NCBI GenBank assembly: GCA_037893225.1 | Contig: JAZGUH010000145.1 | Span: 62,001-126,000 of the forward strand | Source of the DNA: Hippasteria phrygiana | Lineage: Eukaryota > Echinodermata > Asteroidea > Valvatida > Goniasteridae | DNA length: 64,000 nucleotides | Reading direction: 5' to 3' | Shown: piece by piece, positions 22,311 through 34,562 of the stretch | Numbering within the stretch: position 1 is the first letter of the stretch | Layout: each line of letters begins with the position of its first letter | Made by a program: the position numbers and the translations under genes | Notes under the pieces: model-generated | What the model saw: only the letters and a program-made list of their open reading frames with translations | Database searches by the model: none | What the model was told of the DNA's origin: nothing

Positions 22311-22323
22311 TCCGCCATCTTGG
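22311..22323 (-). promoter_or_regulatory. YY1-like site upstream of PPP4R3
   Basis: On the minus strand CCAAGATGGCGGA matches the AAnATGGCGG core bound by YY1, about 155 bp upstream of the PPP4R3 ATG. Sites of this kind usually sit just downstream of housekeeping transcription starts, so transcription may begin near 22325. The ATG inside the motif opens only a five-codon frame. Confidence 0.45.
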
Positions 22324-22329
22324 TTAGTT

Positions 22330-24490
22330 TATGAATGACGGGTTTCCCAACTGAATCGAATGGCCCAACCAACGCTATGCATGCCTGAAGTAAACCACAG
22401 TCGCGCCAAATTCAAATACATACTAAAAATAAAATTAAAGCTGAATGTCTGCACTTGGACTGAAATTTTTTATTTAATGGATATCCTCTTACGAAGGAAT
22501 TATGGAAGAAAACTAATTTTTAACCCAAAAGTATTTACTACACTTTACACACGATAGGCCTTTCTGAAATTAAGTTATGTGCTATGCGAGTTATGTCGGC
22601 CCGGCCCGGCCCGCTTCGAGTTAATATAATTCGAAATTTGAAATTAAATCTAGTCACTAATCGGTTTTTTGTGTGGAATGTCTCATAGCTCATTGGAAAG
22701 CTCATAACTTATCCAATGGTAACAAATAAAACCTTATTTCAGGGTGCCAGGCCCAAAAGCACGAACATGCGTATCTTTAAGACATTTATATTAGGCCTAC
22801 ATAAACCTGGCAGAGAGGTGTGAACATATGAATTTGTTGTGTTCACTTAAGCTCAAACCTCTGTGCGGGGCCCATTTCCGGGCGAAAATCCGCGTAAAAT
22901 GACCCTTTTTTCGACGTTTCGAGTCATAGTTTGATAACCATGCGGTCTTTTTCACCGGGTTAAACGGTTCTATACGATTTAACTCTTTGTCGTTCTCGTG
23001 ATATATATACATTTATTTTATCTTGAAAAAAATCAACGTACTTTCGGCTTTGAAAATGTGAACTTTTCATCATTTTTCTGTGTAAACGCACCGATTGAGC
23101 GCCCTCGCGTCGACTCTTTTGACTGTAACTCCTTACTGGAGTATCGAATCGTACGGGGTTAAACGGAATCGAATAGCTTAGATCCTCCTCTTTCCTTACA
23201 TGTAAAACCTGTTATGATTGGTTAAAAAAAACCTACGTACTTTTCACAAAGAAAAAAGTGGCCAATGACAACTTTCGATCGATAAGGCATTGTTCGAGAC
23301 TTACATCGATCTACCATTGCTTACCACGCGTTACATGATCTTGGACTCTGCTCATCACCCGTTTTACAAGACAGATTTTCTTCGATTTTACTGTAACTAA
23401 GACATTTAAAAACTATCCATTAGTGAATCAGTTATCTGGGATTAAAACTGTGTTCTTTTGAGGAGTTAATTTCATTTTGAAATAATGTAAATTTGGAACT
23501 GAATACTGTTCATTCAAGGCAGCTACAGAAAGTATGTGACGCAAAGAACGTACACTTGTTTATTGGGCCGTACCATTTTGTATGTGGGGAGTATATATGC
23601 ATGTACACCCACATACGTATGTCTTTTCCAAAATAATTGAGATTATGTAATGTTTAGAAAATTAAACAATTACTAAACTTAACTATATCTTTGTTTCCTA
23701 CTTGCAGCTATAAACCAGTGCCTGTGTTTATGCATGCCCTCGTGCAAACATGTTTTGTTTTACCCATTTTGTGAATGGAGTGTGCCGGGCCACATTTCAG
23801 GGCTGAACGCACAGCTACACAGGGCCAGCGTTAATCCAATTTAATAACCCTAGACCTCTGCGGTATACTCTACGCGCCAGATTTAAACGGTTGAAATTAA
23901 GTGAACAAAAGTGGGGTTAACAAATTCATGGAGATGCGTGACAAAATGGGGGGGGGGGGGGGAGGGGGGCTAAAGTATAATGATTTATTTTATAAAACAA
24001 GAAGAATGATTATCCGTGAATGCATGCATATAATTATCCAAGAAAACAACTTGTTTCTGGACATGGTCGCGTAGAGGCGGGGCGTGGAGGAGAAACAAAG
24101 AAAAAGAAAAAGTGGTGAGAGTATAGCTCGGCCAACATGCGTATAATCGAATTATTAATAATCAATCTGTGAAAGACCTTTGAAGAGGCGGATGGGATAT
24201 TATTATCACTATCTGTATCCCAAGTGGCGTAGCCAGGTTCAGAGGGGGGCAAAGGGGGGGGGGGGGGGGGGGGGGGGGTTTCAGAACCAATTTTTTTTTG
24301 CGGCACGAACAAGACGACAACGACGACGACAATCACAAAACTTCTCAAAATCCAGGGGGAGGGCAAGAGGTTCGGGGGGGGGGGGGTTGGCCCCTCCCTC
24401 CCCCTCCCCCGGTGAGTTTTTAGAGGCTCTCTTTAGTCTAGAGAGTCCGTAGCCATTTCTCAATGGTTCGTCCCTGGCTTCGGGTTGCGC
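22330..24490. other. Intergenic sequence upstream of PPP4R3; no gene recognised
   Basis: No conserved coding signature was found. It holds a CGGCCCGGCCCGGCCC stretch near 22597, a G tract at about 23949-23970, and a GTGGCGTAGCCAGG start followed by a G tract at 24222-24278. That last item is the terminus of the G-rich MITE type seen complete at 50727-50880. Confidence 0.5.
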
Positions 24491-25955
24491 ACCAGTAAAT
24501 AAACTTCCATAGACTCCAATACTAACTACGCAAACTTCAAAAATTCAGGAAAAATACTTAGAACTCTCCAGGTGTTTGAGACACACATCAAATTAAAGCT
24601 TATTTCATCATTATTCAGTTTCTGTTCAATTTTATGGGGATTAACCAATGACTTTTGGGAGAAATTTCCATCCAAAGATGATCCCCCAAAAAGCAGTCCC
24701 GTGGCCCATCGCCAGCTATGACGGCCTACGCTCCATTTCAAAATAGAGCAGTAGGGCCCAACTTAATTTCATCCGAATTTCACAGTAATAAGCTGGCAGT
24801 CCTGTGCATGCACGGCTTTCAGCCTTCTCTTTTACAAACCCTCAAGTTCATGGCCTAAAATGCTTTAGATAATTTGAGGGGGCGCAAATGGTAATTTGGC
24901 CGGCGTAGGCAATTTTCGGCCCATTTACTGGTCTCCCCAATACCGCTTTTAGGGCAAGAGTAAGTATACATGAATCATATATCATCAAAACAAATTCTAA
25001 CGTCAGAAATTAGGCATCCTGCATGCCGGTTTCATGCGTTAAGGTTATAGCGCCCTATGGGCTCAATTGAATTCCGGCTCCCCTATAATCCCCGCCACCC
25101 CCACCCCCCCCCCCCCCCCCCCCCACCCCCCCCCCCCCCCCCCCCCCACCAACATTTCTTTTTGTTTGCTGCAATCGGCGGATGTCCTGTTGGCACGCTA
25201 AATTTGGTTTTAAAAAGCTGTGTTGAAACGACCTCAAAATCCCTTCTCAAATGCTAGCTCCCCCCCCCCTTCCGTGTGGTCCCGCCGACTGAAAAACCCC
25301 ACTTTCGCGGCAGATGGTGGAAGACGCCATCTTTAGTATATTAATAACAGATTTTTTTATTTTCCCCAATACCGCTTTTAAGGCAAGAGTAAGTATACAT
25401 GAATCATATTTCATCCAAAAATCTTGGTAGAAACAATTATTCTAACGTCAGAAATTGGGCATGAATGCGGTTTTATCTATGCGTTAAGGTTATAGCGCCC
25501 TCATGGGCTCAATTGAGTGCCAGCTCAATCGGCGGACGTCCTGCTGGCCCGCCAAATTTGGTTTTAAAAAGCTGTGTTGAACCGACCTCAGAATCCCTTC
25601 TCAAATGCTGTCCCCCCCCCCCCCCCCCCCCCCCCCACCTTCCGCGTGCTCCCGCCGACTGAAAAACCCCACTATCGCGGCAGACATGGAAGACGCCATC
25701 TTTAGGTTGTACACCAGTAAATATACTTCCATAGAATATAATGATAAATACGCAAACATCGAAAATTTAGGAAAAATACTCAGAACTCGCCAAGGTGTTT
25801 GAGATACACATCAAATTAATGCTTATTTCATCATTTTTCAGTTCATGGCCCACAAAATGCTCTAAAAGCAGAGAATATTGTGATGAGGCGCAAATCATGA
25901 TTTGGCCGGCGTAGGCAATTTTCGGCTCATTTACTTGTCTGCACCCTTTGACTCC
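24491..25955. repeat. Clustered direct repeats with C tracts
   Basis: Two modules are duplicated. Module B lies at about 24935-25345 and 25365-25707 (shared blocks: CAATACCGCTTTTA, GTTATAGCGCCCT, CCGCCGACTGAAAAACCCC, GACGCCATCTTTAG). Module A lies at about 24491-24930 and 25713-25955 (shared: CAGTAAAT-ACTTCCATAGA, TTTGGCCGGCGTAGGCAATT). Copies differ mainly in substitutions and in the length of the long C runs at about 25095-25147 and 25612-25637. Confidence 0.75.
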
Positions 25956-27027
25956 AGCCATTATATTCGCCAATCTGAAGCTTCGATCTGGATTCAAATA
26001 GAAAACTTTGATGTACATTTAGAAAAGTGCTTTAGAGCTAGCCACAGCTTTGACTTATAAAATAATGTAGGGGAAACCGATCGCGAAAGATTTGCATCCA
26101 TGGGAGGGGGGGGGGGGCGACATTTTACTCATTATTCACTTCAGGATTTGGTATATTAGTCACCCCCCCCCCCCCCCTTCAAAACATTTTTAAGGGCAAA
26201 AAGGCGCTTTTTCAGAAAATAATTCAATTTCGCCCACTCCCCCCTCCGGACCCAAAACCTGAGAAATTGTAAAAGTTGACGACTTCATCAGGTCCAAGAG
26301 GCGGACGATGTCATGCATGCGAAGCTAAGACGCGTGGCGGGTGGGTCCGGTCCTGAATCACCAGCCCACCCACCGGCCCACCATCGGCCGCGCCAGGTTC
26401 TCGAAACGGCAAACGCCCCATTTCCCACTTTAATACCAAACAAACTACCCCACCCCTTCATCGGGCAGCTCCCGGCTTCCCTTGTCCTTTTGTTGCTACC
26501 GACTCGTGGTATTCAAAAATCACATTGGGAGTTTGAAGAAGGTGAGTTGCCTGGCTCTAGCTCTATAGGTCTGAAAATTGGGACAATTTCTCTGGAATCT
26601 GTTGAACTATCCCATATTTAGATCTTGGCCCAGGAAAGGGTGGTAGGGTTGACAATTGACAATGTGGCCAACCCAATACCATCAGTGGTTTGCCGTACTT
26701 TCGAAAGCTTTTACACACTTAAAAAACAAAAATAATGCATGCCAACACACTATTCTAGAGATGAAGGAAGGGGGCACGTTTGTATCGAAAATAAAAAATA
26801 ATTACCTCCAGCTCTCCCCCCCCCAAAAAAAAAATAAAGAATTGTCGAAAAGTGTGGGTTATAATAGGCTTGTCTGCGTTTGAAGTTCACGAAAATGTTA
26901 CACATTTTAAAATAATTCCCACTTCACCAAAATGTTACACACATCAAACGACTATTGTCGACGCCAACTTGTTTACTGATTCCCTCTATCTAAAATCACG
27001 ATAAATAAATAAAAATATTTAAAAAAA
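25956..27027. other. Intergenic; no gene recognised
   Basis: G and C homopolymers (near 26105 and 26163) and short open frames without protein features. Nothing else is supported. Confidence 0.45.
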
Positions 27028-27242
27028 TTATCCCCTGTCCTATCCCAACGAATTTTTGTATATTTTCGTATTGGACCATCCTCTATCGATATAACTCACT
27101 TGCGACAGTAAAATTCTCACTCCTTAGAGGGGCTGGGTACTTAGGGAGACACTGAAATGTCTCCCTAATTCCACTTGTCTCCCTAAGGTATAAAAAATTA
27201 TGACAAAGTGTCTCCTTAAGGGTAGTTTTGTCATTATAATTA
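27028..27242. repeat. Interspersed repeat, copy 2 (contains a foldback at 27138-27224)
   Basis: Same unit as 6914-7125, in the same orientation. Confidence 0.75.
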
Positions 27243-27870
27243 GAATAATTAGAACCGTCACGGTGTCTACCCTGTCTAGTGCAAAACCCACAAGGATCGA
27301 GCAAAAAATGCAACATGGTCATCATCTGGCTCAATAAAACCCAGAGATATAATTCGTCTCAAAATGAGAAATAGAAACCAAGACTAGTTAGCTCAGTAAC
27401 GAAACGTCTTAGTTCAGTCTCCGGGTGCAAAGACGCTGCACTTCCGGTGAAGTTTAAACATTTTTGTAGAGCCGTAAAAGCCCGATTTACTGGATCAAAT
27501 TCTTATAGGACAAAGTACAATAAGGGAGTTTCACATTCCGCGGCCATCTTGAATTCAGCACCACAGCTGAGGGAACAAACCGGAATACATCTCCAATGGA
27601 GATCAATGGTTGTTCCCACTGATCTCTATATAAACTGAATAGCTCATTGACCGCTGCGCGCATACGGGTAACTGAAGCCAGTTGAGTCATATTAACACTC
27701 CCATTTTAACACTCCCATTTTACCACTGATCTCGATGTAATTAAGGAGAACGAGGGTATAGGTACACCCTGGGGACGAGGTTGAAAAACCTATTGTATTG
27801 GGAGTGTTAACATGGCGGTCGGTGGCTTCAACTTGAACAGCCGATGCGCTATCCAGTTTACACAGAGATC

Positions 27871-28122
27871 TGGGCCCAATTTCATGGCTCTGCTAACCAC
27901 AGCTTTCCGCGCTTACGATCAACATTTTGCGCTAACAGCGCTAGCAGAAAAATTCTGCGCTAACCCTGTAAGCACAGAATCCTTAGTTACGGGATGTACG
28001 CATGCTCAGGAGCAAAAAATCACCGCTAACGCGTGAAATACGCTTGCGTAAGCACAGAGTTTTCTGCTACAGTAAGCGAGGATTTTTCGCTAACGGTAAG
28101 CAGAGCCATGAAATTGGGCCCA
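27871..28122. mobile_element. 252-bp MITE with 27-bp terminal inverted repeats
   Basis: TGGGCCCAATTTCATGGCTC at the left is exactly mirrored by GAGCCATGAAATTGGGCCCA at the right, and the match continues inward with CTGCT-AC. The interior has repeated GCGCTAAC / AAGCACAGA motifs in inverted order. Confidence 0.9.
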
Positions 28123-28212
28123 GTAGTTGCCCGGCCCTCTGCTAGAGTTATGCGGCCTACAGAGGGCGTTCTAATGCGCATGCGCAATTGGAACGTGAAA
28201 CGGTCATGAGCA

Positions 28213-28473
28213 AGGCTGCGTCCGAATCGCTTGTCTAGGGTTATTTTCTAGGTGTTCGTCCATTACAACTACGCGTGACGTAGCCGTATATAGCTGTAGC
28301 TCTAGACGCCCATTTCGGACACGGCCTAAGGCCGTGTCCGAAACGGGCATTCGGAGCTATACGGCTAGCTACGGCTACAGCTACGGCTAATAAATGTCAG
28401 CATTTCTTCACGTAGTTGTAATAGGCGCACACCTAGACAATATAGCCCTAGACAAGAGTTTCGGATGCGGCCT
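28213..28473. mobile_element. Head-to-head MITE dimer (261-bp palindrome)
   Basis: Outer ends AGGCTGCGTCCGAA and TTCGGATGCGGCCT are inverted repeats. At the centre (28313-28342) a 30-bp perfect palindrome carries the same kind of terminus twice (TCGGACACGGCCT then AGGCCGTGTCCGA). Each half therefore has its own pair of termini, and the halves mirror each other (CTAGACA-, CGTAGC-, GTAGTTGTAAT- blocks). Confidence 0.8.
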
Positions 28474-29021
28474 AAAACTCCTGTTGCATCGTGGAGAGAC
28501 CCAGGCGTATGTCAAAATACAACCAATCATGAGAATTCCTTACTCTCGACGTATAGCCTTTTTGAGATATGGCGGACACAAAAGGAGGGCGCTACTTGAT
28601 TTGGGTAAACCTTTGAGCGCGCAAGTTCGGTTGAATTGGGCGACTGGAGTGACTAGACTTAAAGAGCAACTAAAACGCCAATTTGTTTTTACTTTTTTGA
28701 CTTTTCCGACAGTTTAAATACTCTTTTAACTGATGGAGATTAGTTTGCAGACGAGAGGGATTTCTATATTTAAAAAAGGGTTGTTATTCTGAACCATTTA
28801 TCCTGTTTCGCGAAAGCTCATTATGTATGTAAATGTATGTACGTGACCCCTTGACGTACACGTGTAGAGTCGGTTGATACTACAGCCAAACACTATGCAT
28901 GTACGTACGTGGAGTTGATGCTGCTGGAAGAGTTTTGGTCCACATAACTCCTCCGTTTTCCCGTCTATTTTGTCTAATTTTGATATTATTTCAGTATGAG
29001 CATGGTTCTGAGATAATCATT

Positions 29022-29186
29022 ATGCCTCGCTCGTGTGTAGTTGGGGGTTGCACGAGGAACAGCGACAAACACCCTGACCTAACCTTCCTGCGATTCCCAG
29101 TGCTGAATGGAGTTCAAGGGCAACAGTGCAGGGTCCGCTTTGTATATGGAAACGTTTCCCCGGTCTTGTCTCATAAAAGAAGTTGA
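29022..29186 (+). pseudogene. THAP zinc-finger fragment
   Basis: The frame starts MPRSCVVGGCTRNSDKHP and continues LTFLRFP, the first half of a C2CH THAP DNA-binding domain (C-x4-C). The second half, with the C-x-x-H pair and AVPS motif, is absent, and the frame ends after unrelated residues. A pyrimidine-rich TATTATTTCAG acceptor-like site precedes it. THAP fingers occur in P, Kolobok and ISL2EU transposases and in host regulators. The placement inside inverted repeats suggests a transposon origin. Confidence 0.6.
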
Positions 29187-29189
29187 CCA

Positions 29190-31430
29190 CACGCGCGCTC
29201 TGATCTGTGGAGCGATGTGTACACAAGGTCGCGGGCCACTGACCTGCAGTGCAGGGTAGTTCCATTGTGGGAATGGGTAAATAAACAATGGCACAACGAG
29301 GGGACAGGCATAGTGTAAGCATACAACGGTAACAAATTGTTGTGTAGTTCCATGTATTTTAATGCTTTACTCTTCTGATCAAAACACCAATGTAACCACT
29401 GAAAAACACTTGAAACTAAAAGTTATTATTCAATTGTTCAATATGTAATAAAGTAGAACTGTCAGCTGTTTGGGCGAAAATACTGCTTACAACAGAATCG
29501 GCTTCATTTGGACAATTGATAAGCACTGATTAAAACAACAGGTGAAATGAGTTGCAGTCAAACAAAAGCACAAATTTGGAATGTGGTAAAATTAGTATAT
29601 TAACATTATACCGGCATTGTGAGACTAAATTACTAACGTACTAACGTACGTGGATGTTGTTGAAATTTGGCGCGCGCGGCCTGTACAGTTCCCAACCCCC
29701 TACGAGTTTTAATGGTACGATCCAATAAATAGGACTGAAAATCAGCTTTAATTGTAAAATATCACTTTAAATTAATCCCAAAACTTAAAATAATAGCTTG
29801 ACAAATAGTCTTACATATTAATAATTATTAAAAACTATATTAGATATTGTAGAATTGTAGCATTTGAGGAAGAAAGACACCGAGTAATAATTTATGATGT
29901 CACAAATGAAGCTTTGCGTGCTTGTGCATCCGGGACCTTTAGACGAAAGGTCATTTCAGACGCTAGCTGTTAATGGACAGTCTTTTTAAAAGGCTTTCTT
30001 CCGACGAAATTATTTAACCAATCAAAATAGGTTTTATATCACAAGAAAGCTAACAATCAGCATATTCATAAACCGCAAGGCCCGATGCAGCCTTGTCACG
30101 GTGAAACGAGTGAGGGCTTGCGAAAGCGGGTCATGTACGAAGAAACTCGCTGTTTTGCCAACTCTCCCACGTAAAAACGAGGACATCTTGCAGACTTACT
30201 ATGTTTTTTCCGACGAAACTGAGGAACTGACTGGTATTATTTCTAGGTTTTGGATTTGATGAATAGTTGTTCTAGTGACTCCCGGGCGGCCCAATACTTG
30301 CAATGAAAGCACTTTTTTATAAAATCACTTTTTCATGAAAAAGTGCTAATATTCCCTATGTACGCAGGCCGCACGGAGCGGATGAGACAACGTTTTCATT
30401 GTGAGACAATACAATATCTGATTTTCGGCTGTCGAAATGGTCGAAAATATGTGCAGAACATTTCGCCAAAGACTGTATTGATGATGTGTTAGTATGAAAA
30501 CTCAGCTGGGTTTGAAGGCACAATTCCGTTTGAAGGTGGAGCCATTACAACTCTAAAGGCACCGAGCATTCCAATCCTGTCCCGGACTCACGCGTCCCAG
30601 ACCACGACGACGTTCCCTGCGGTTGCCGACTCGAGCCGCCAGAGCCCCGGCCGTCTCCCTGGCTGTCCAAACTTTCCTACGAAAAGCACTGCGTCGCGCG
30701 TTAAACAGATCGACTGCAGTCCTAATTTCCATATCCCACTATATGTGGGATATGTCAATTACACAATTGCAGGGGTTAAGATCGCGCAAGGCATGGTGGG
30801 AAAACATGGCGCAGCAAGATCGTACCCATGGTAACGAGGTTGACGCTCGCTTGACTCAACATGCATTGTACACGACGGTACCGCATGCGCTGCATGCGAT
30901 TGAGTCTGGTACCTTATAACAGAAATTGTGTGTATGAGAAGGTGCGGGTCAGGCTTAGGGCTGTATTAGCAAAGTCGCCAGACTAGAGTATAGCATCAGC
31001 TCACACACAACTCACCGCGCAGGTCCCAATAAAAGCCGACTGCAAACAAAGGAAAGTATGACTCATAACTAGCTTTTCAGCAAGAACAAGCCTACAACCC
31101 CAATTCTAAATGTGTCTCACAAAGAAGTCAACAATTTGAAATATGTTTACCGTAGTGTTAGGCCTACACCTGAATCATGTGCAAAAAGCACAGCAAGTAA
31201 TACAAGCCTAAGCTTAGACAAAAAAATACGTACAGACTCTACGTAAAACATTGTCGTATAATACAGTGACGTCATATGTTTCTACACGTATACGTCATCA
31301 CTCGCGCGATACGGCACGCAGTTGACCTTGGCCTTTTCTGAATCGAGTCAAAGTGGCACAGAAGGAAAAGGCTCAAATTTGTTTCTTTCTTTTTCAGAAT
31401 CATAAAACTTGTTACATTAGTTTTGGGGAG
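29190..31430. other. Interior of the THAP element; no further gene recognised
   Basis: Mostly AT-rich. It contains small perfect hairpins such as ATATCCCACTATATGTGGGA (from about 30731) and a GCACTTTTT / AAAAAGTGC stem near 30310-30345. The frame at 30623-30919 resembles no known protein. Confidence 0.45.
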
Positions 31431-32870
31431 GCATAAACTATCAGATAAGTCCAAAAAGTCAAAAGAGAATTGGCGTTTTAGTTGGTCTTTAATCATTAGT
31501 CAATCTAGATGTCACCCGAACGCTGCGCGGTTTGACTAGCTAGTGCAACTGGATCAACCTAGCTCCGGACCATGGTTTCTCTAGTCACTCGCGAGTTACG
31601 TCACGGTTGCAAGATGGAGGATAGGTAAACTGGGCAAGTTTTGCAAACGTTTACGATAATTTGTTGGTTTTGTCCAATGATAATAATTCTTTGCAATAAG
31701 ATAATGAATTATTTATTGCACCAAAGTTAAGTAGAGAAAATAATAGAAATAAATAATAGAAAATAAGAATAACATGCAAACATTTGCTTCGTTAACAACT
31801 AGCAGATAACATTCTTTACAGTTTTTTGTTGCTGCACACTAACTAGATTTGACGTAGTCGATCGACTAGATGCGTTCGAGTGAAAGAAAGACCACGCATG
31901 CGTTTTTTAAATAGCAAATTGACAAAAAGGACTAGGTCAGCATCACCCGAACTTGTGCCATACAAAATGGTTACCCAAATTGAATAGCGCCCTCCTATAT
32001 GTGTGTCCGCCATATCTCAAAAAGGTAACCTTTGATTTTGAGAATTCTACAACGTGAGACGCGGTGAGTTGTGTTTCCCGCGGTAGATCTAGTCTTACGA
32101 TGTAGGCCCTACTTCCAGATCAGTCTGATCGTTGGGTGGTGGTTCGGCGGCAATAGCTTTCGGTGCCAGTGATGCTCCTGTTACGGCATTGTGGGTTGAA
32201 GGGGAGTATATAGCAGGGATAACCATCCCCTAGCTCCATTTCCGAATCCGAACTAGAATCACCGGAATTTTTGACGATTCAGCCGAGTCTTTTTAAGTTT
32301 TGCAGACGTTGTTTTCAATCATTGCCCACCTGAACTCCGTGCATGAAGTGTACGCTCCAGAACCATCTACCGGTTGGAACCGTTGGATAGACTAGACAAA
32401 ATGTATCGGTCATGATCAGGTTGATTGATTATTCGGTATAGAGCTGGTGTTGTTTAAGGTAGACGAAGTCTCGATCTCTGATGGAAAGTATGAGGTTTGG
32501 CCTTACATTACGAAAGTAATGGGCTGAACTTAACAAACAAGAAAACGAAGAACAGTGCTCTATACTACTAGGCCTAGATAATAGATATACCCAACAAGAT
32601 ATGGGACCAAGGGGTACCCCTCTTGTCCTTATACCCAATAGAGCCTGAAAGCTAATTTAACCACCCCAAGAAATACTTAGCCTGGAATTTAATGTCATTA
32701 TTTTTCAAATAAAATTGTGGAAAAAACACTCGTAGACAGGGAAAACAACATCCGTTGTTAGCGTACTCAGGTGAAACTCCGATTTGCGCTTACCTTTTCA
32801 TTTCGCCTACTGGCGTGAGAACGAGAATGTAGAAGTTGCGAAGCGCGCGTTTTTTTTACCCACCTATACA

Positions 32871-33090
32871 GCCGGTGGGTTGGGCTGGCTCGAGTGCCTG
32901 GCGTACAGCCTCACTCACCGTCCTTGTCAGCGGTTACATTAAATTTCTCGGTAACGAGTCCTGTGTACGATTATTCCCAAAAAAATTGCCAGAAAAGAAA
33001 TTAAATATTATTCTTCTACTTAACTTTCATTTTTTTTCCAATGATTGCCACAAAATTATTTCATAAATGTTCATCTTTGTAAGAGTACAC
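32871..33090 (+). repeat. Interspersed repeat, copy 2 (inverted relative to 7565-7810)
   Basis: Shares ACAGCCTCACTCACCGTCCT and GATTGCCACAAAATTATTTC with the reverse complement of 7565-7810. Confidence 0.6.
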
Positions 33091-33288
33091 CGAGTTTCAC
33101 TCGTCCGTATGTGTTTTAATAGATTTTCGGAAGTGAGAGGTCTGTTTTTGGCACGACATTTCTCTTTCGCATCTGGCGATTTATTAGTTTCATTAAATTG
33201 ATATGCTAGTAATAATTTTATAAAGGCCTTTTTGGGGGTGATTTTCTTAAGAATTCAATGTTCCAAAAACAATTGCAAATTTTACAAG

Positions 33289-34080
33289 TTTTACACGTAC
33301 ATTTTCCTATTTGAATCTATCCAGAAACGCATAGGCCGTATTTGTTTACGAATCGCTTACAATAATTATTGCCAAGCTCTCAGTGTTTTAAACTGCGAAT
33401 CATTGAGTGAGCGGCGATTGCATTCATGTAAAAAATGTATTGGTAAAACCTAGCGCTCAAACAAATTTGAAGACTGATTTCCCAAATTGAACAGATGCCA
33501 TTCTATGACTCTTAGATCAACCCGGATATTAGACAGAATTCATGCTAACACAATTACAAATAGATTCAGAAACAGTCCCATCCCATACCTGACACGATTA
33601 CTCAACGACACCTTAAGTGAAGGACTCAACATGTACAATGTATTGGTGTACAGGTTCTGTATATACGTCCGACGACAAGATGAGAAAGAAAATACAAAGG
33701 AACCTTTCAGTCCTCGCAAGTCAGTCTTTTGTTGAAATCGGTCCTCGGAAGTAAAACAAAATACGTGCTTAGTCTATAGGGTTGGGTTGTATTAGAGGAA
33801 CAATAGGAAACACAAAGCATTGTCCACGGAAGTATTGGGAAAGTAGGCTACGACTGCTTGGGGGGTGTTGAGGAATGTGGTCTTCTATCTTTTTAATGTT
33901 TTTTTTCTGTTTTGTTGTACATGTAATTACAATTTTTAATTTCATGTACTTGTACACTTTTTACTATTTTGTATTTTTTGAGATGTATAAAATAATCTGT
34001 ACTCTTTTTAATGTAGGAAACTGAATGCAATTCAGCCCTCGGGCTGCTGAATAACTGTTAATAAACCATGAATAATAAGG
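33289..34080 (+). mobile_element. 5'-truncated LINE 3' end
   Basis: The frame to 33451 reads FLFESIQKRIGRICLRIAYN then YCQALSVLNCESLSERR, the usual C-terminal end of LINE reverse transcriptases (LESIQKR...ALSLLNLPSLxxRR). A second frame (33490-33620) continues with DRIHANTITNRFRNSPIPYL, so a frameshift separates them. The 3' tail has CAGCCCTCGGGCTGCTGAAT and AACTGTTAATAAACC with ATAATAA. A related 3' segment is found inverted at 57985-58200. Confidence 0.78.
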
Positions 34081-34146
34081 TCTTTGGATGCGCGCCACCA
34101 GCGTGAACCTTAAGGCTCTGTATACACACCAGTGTTGTAGTCGAGA

Positions 34147-34275
34147 CCCCGAAGTCCGAGACCAAAACCAAGACCGAGACCTGATGGTCCGAGACCGAGA
34201 CCGAGACCGAGACCGGGAAGACCGAGACCAAGTCCGAGACCTAATGGCCCAGACCGAGACCGAGACCTCGAGACC
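34147..34275. repeat. GAGACC hexamer array, left arm
   Basis: Imperfect repeats of GAGACCGAGACC and GACCAAGTCCGAGACC. The inverted counterpart lies at 42187-42336. Arginine/aspartate-repeat frames across it are artefacts. Confidence 0.88.
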
Positions 34276-34326
34276 TTGTATGTCATTTACATAATAAAAG
34301 AATGCAAAAAGATCACACATAACGCC

Positions 34327-34389
34327 TTTCTTAATATTTATGCTGACGTCATACTTTAAGGCCCAAAACGAGGCTATAGGCGGCACATT
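34327..34389. repeat. Inner 63-bp inverted repeat, left copy
   Basis: TTTCTTAATATTTATGCTGA begins a segment matching the reverse complement of 41841-41903 with one visible mismatch. It contains the CRE-like word TGACGTCA. Confidence 0.88.
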
Positions 34390-34562
34390 CCAAAACGAGA
34401 ACGCAAGGGACCTGAGAGGTAAATATGCTTGCTGCACCTCAAAGACCCTTATTTTCAGAGAGATCAATCTGTGATTTTGGTAGTAAGTGTACTTCCAGAA
34501 GCTGTATTTATGTTGATTTGTTCGTTTCAATAAGCTAGCTTCTATCCTTTCATCTATTTCAG

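Larger units (their letters stand above)
28556..32025. mobile_element. 3.5-kb DNA transposon remnant with long inverted repeats and a THAP fragment
   Basis: CCTTTTTGAGATATGGCGGA at 28557-28576 is matched in inverse at about 32006-32025. The inverted match continues inward through GGAGGGCGCTA, CAAGTTCGG, ACTAAAACGCCAATT and beyond (left to about 28715, right back to about 31433). The right arm is interrupted at 31522-31942 by DNA bounded by the direct repeat TCACCCGAAC. A THAP-type fragment at 29022 is the only coding trace. The superfamily is uncertain. Confidence 0.65.
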
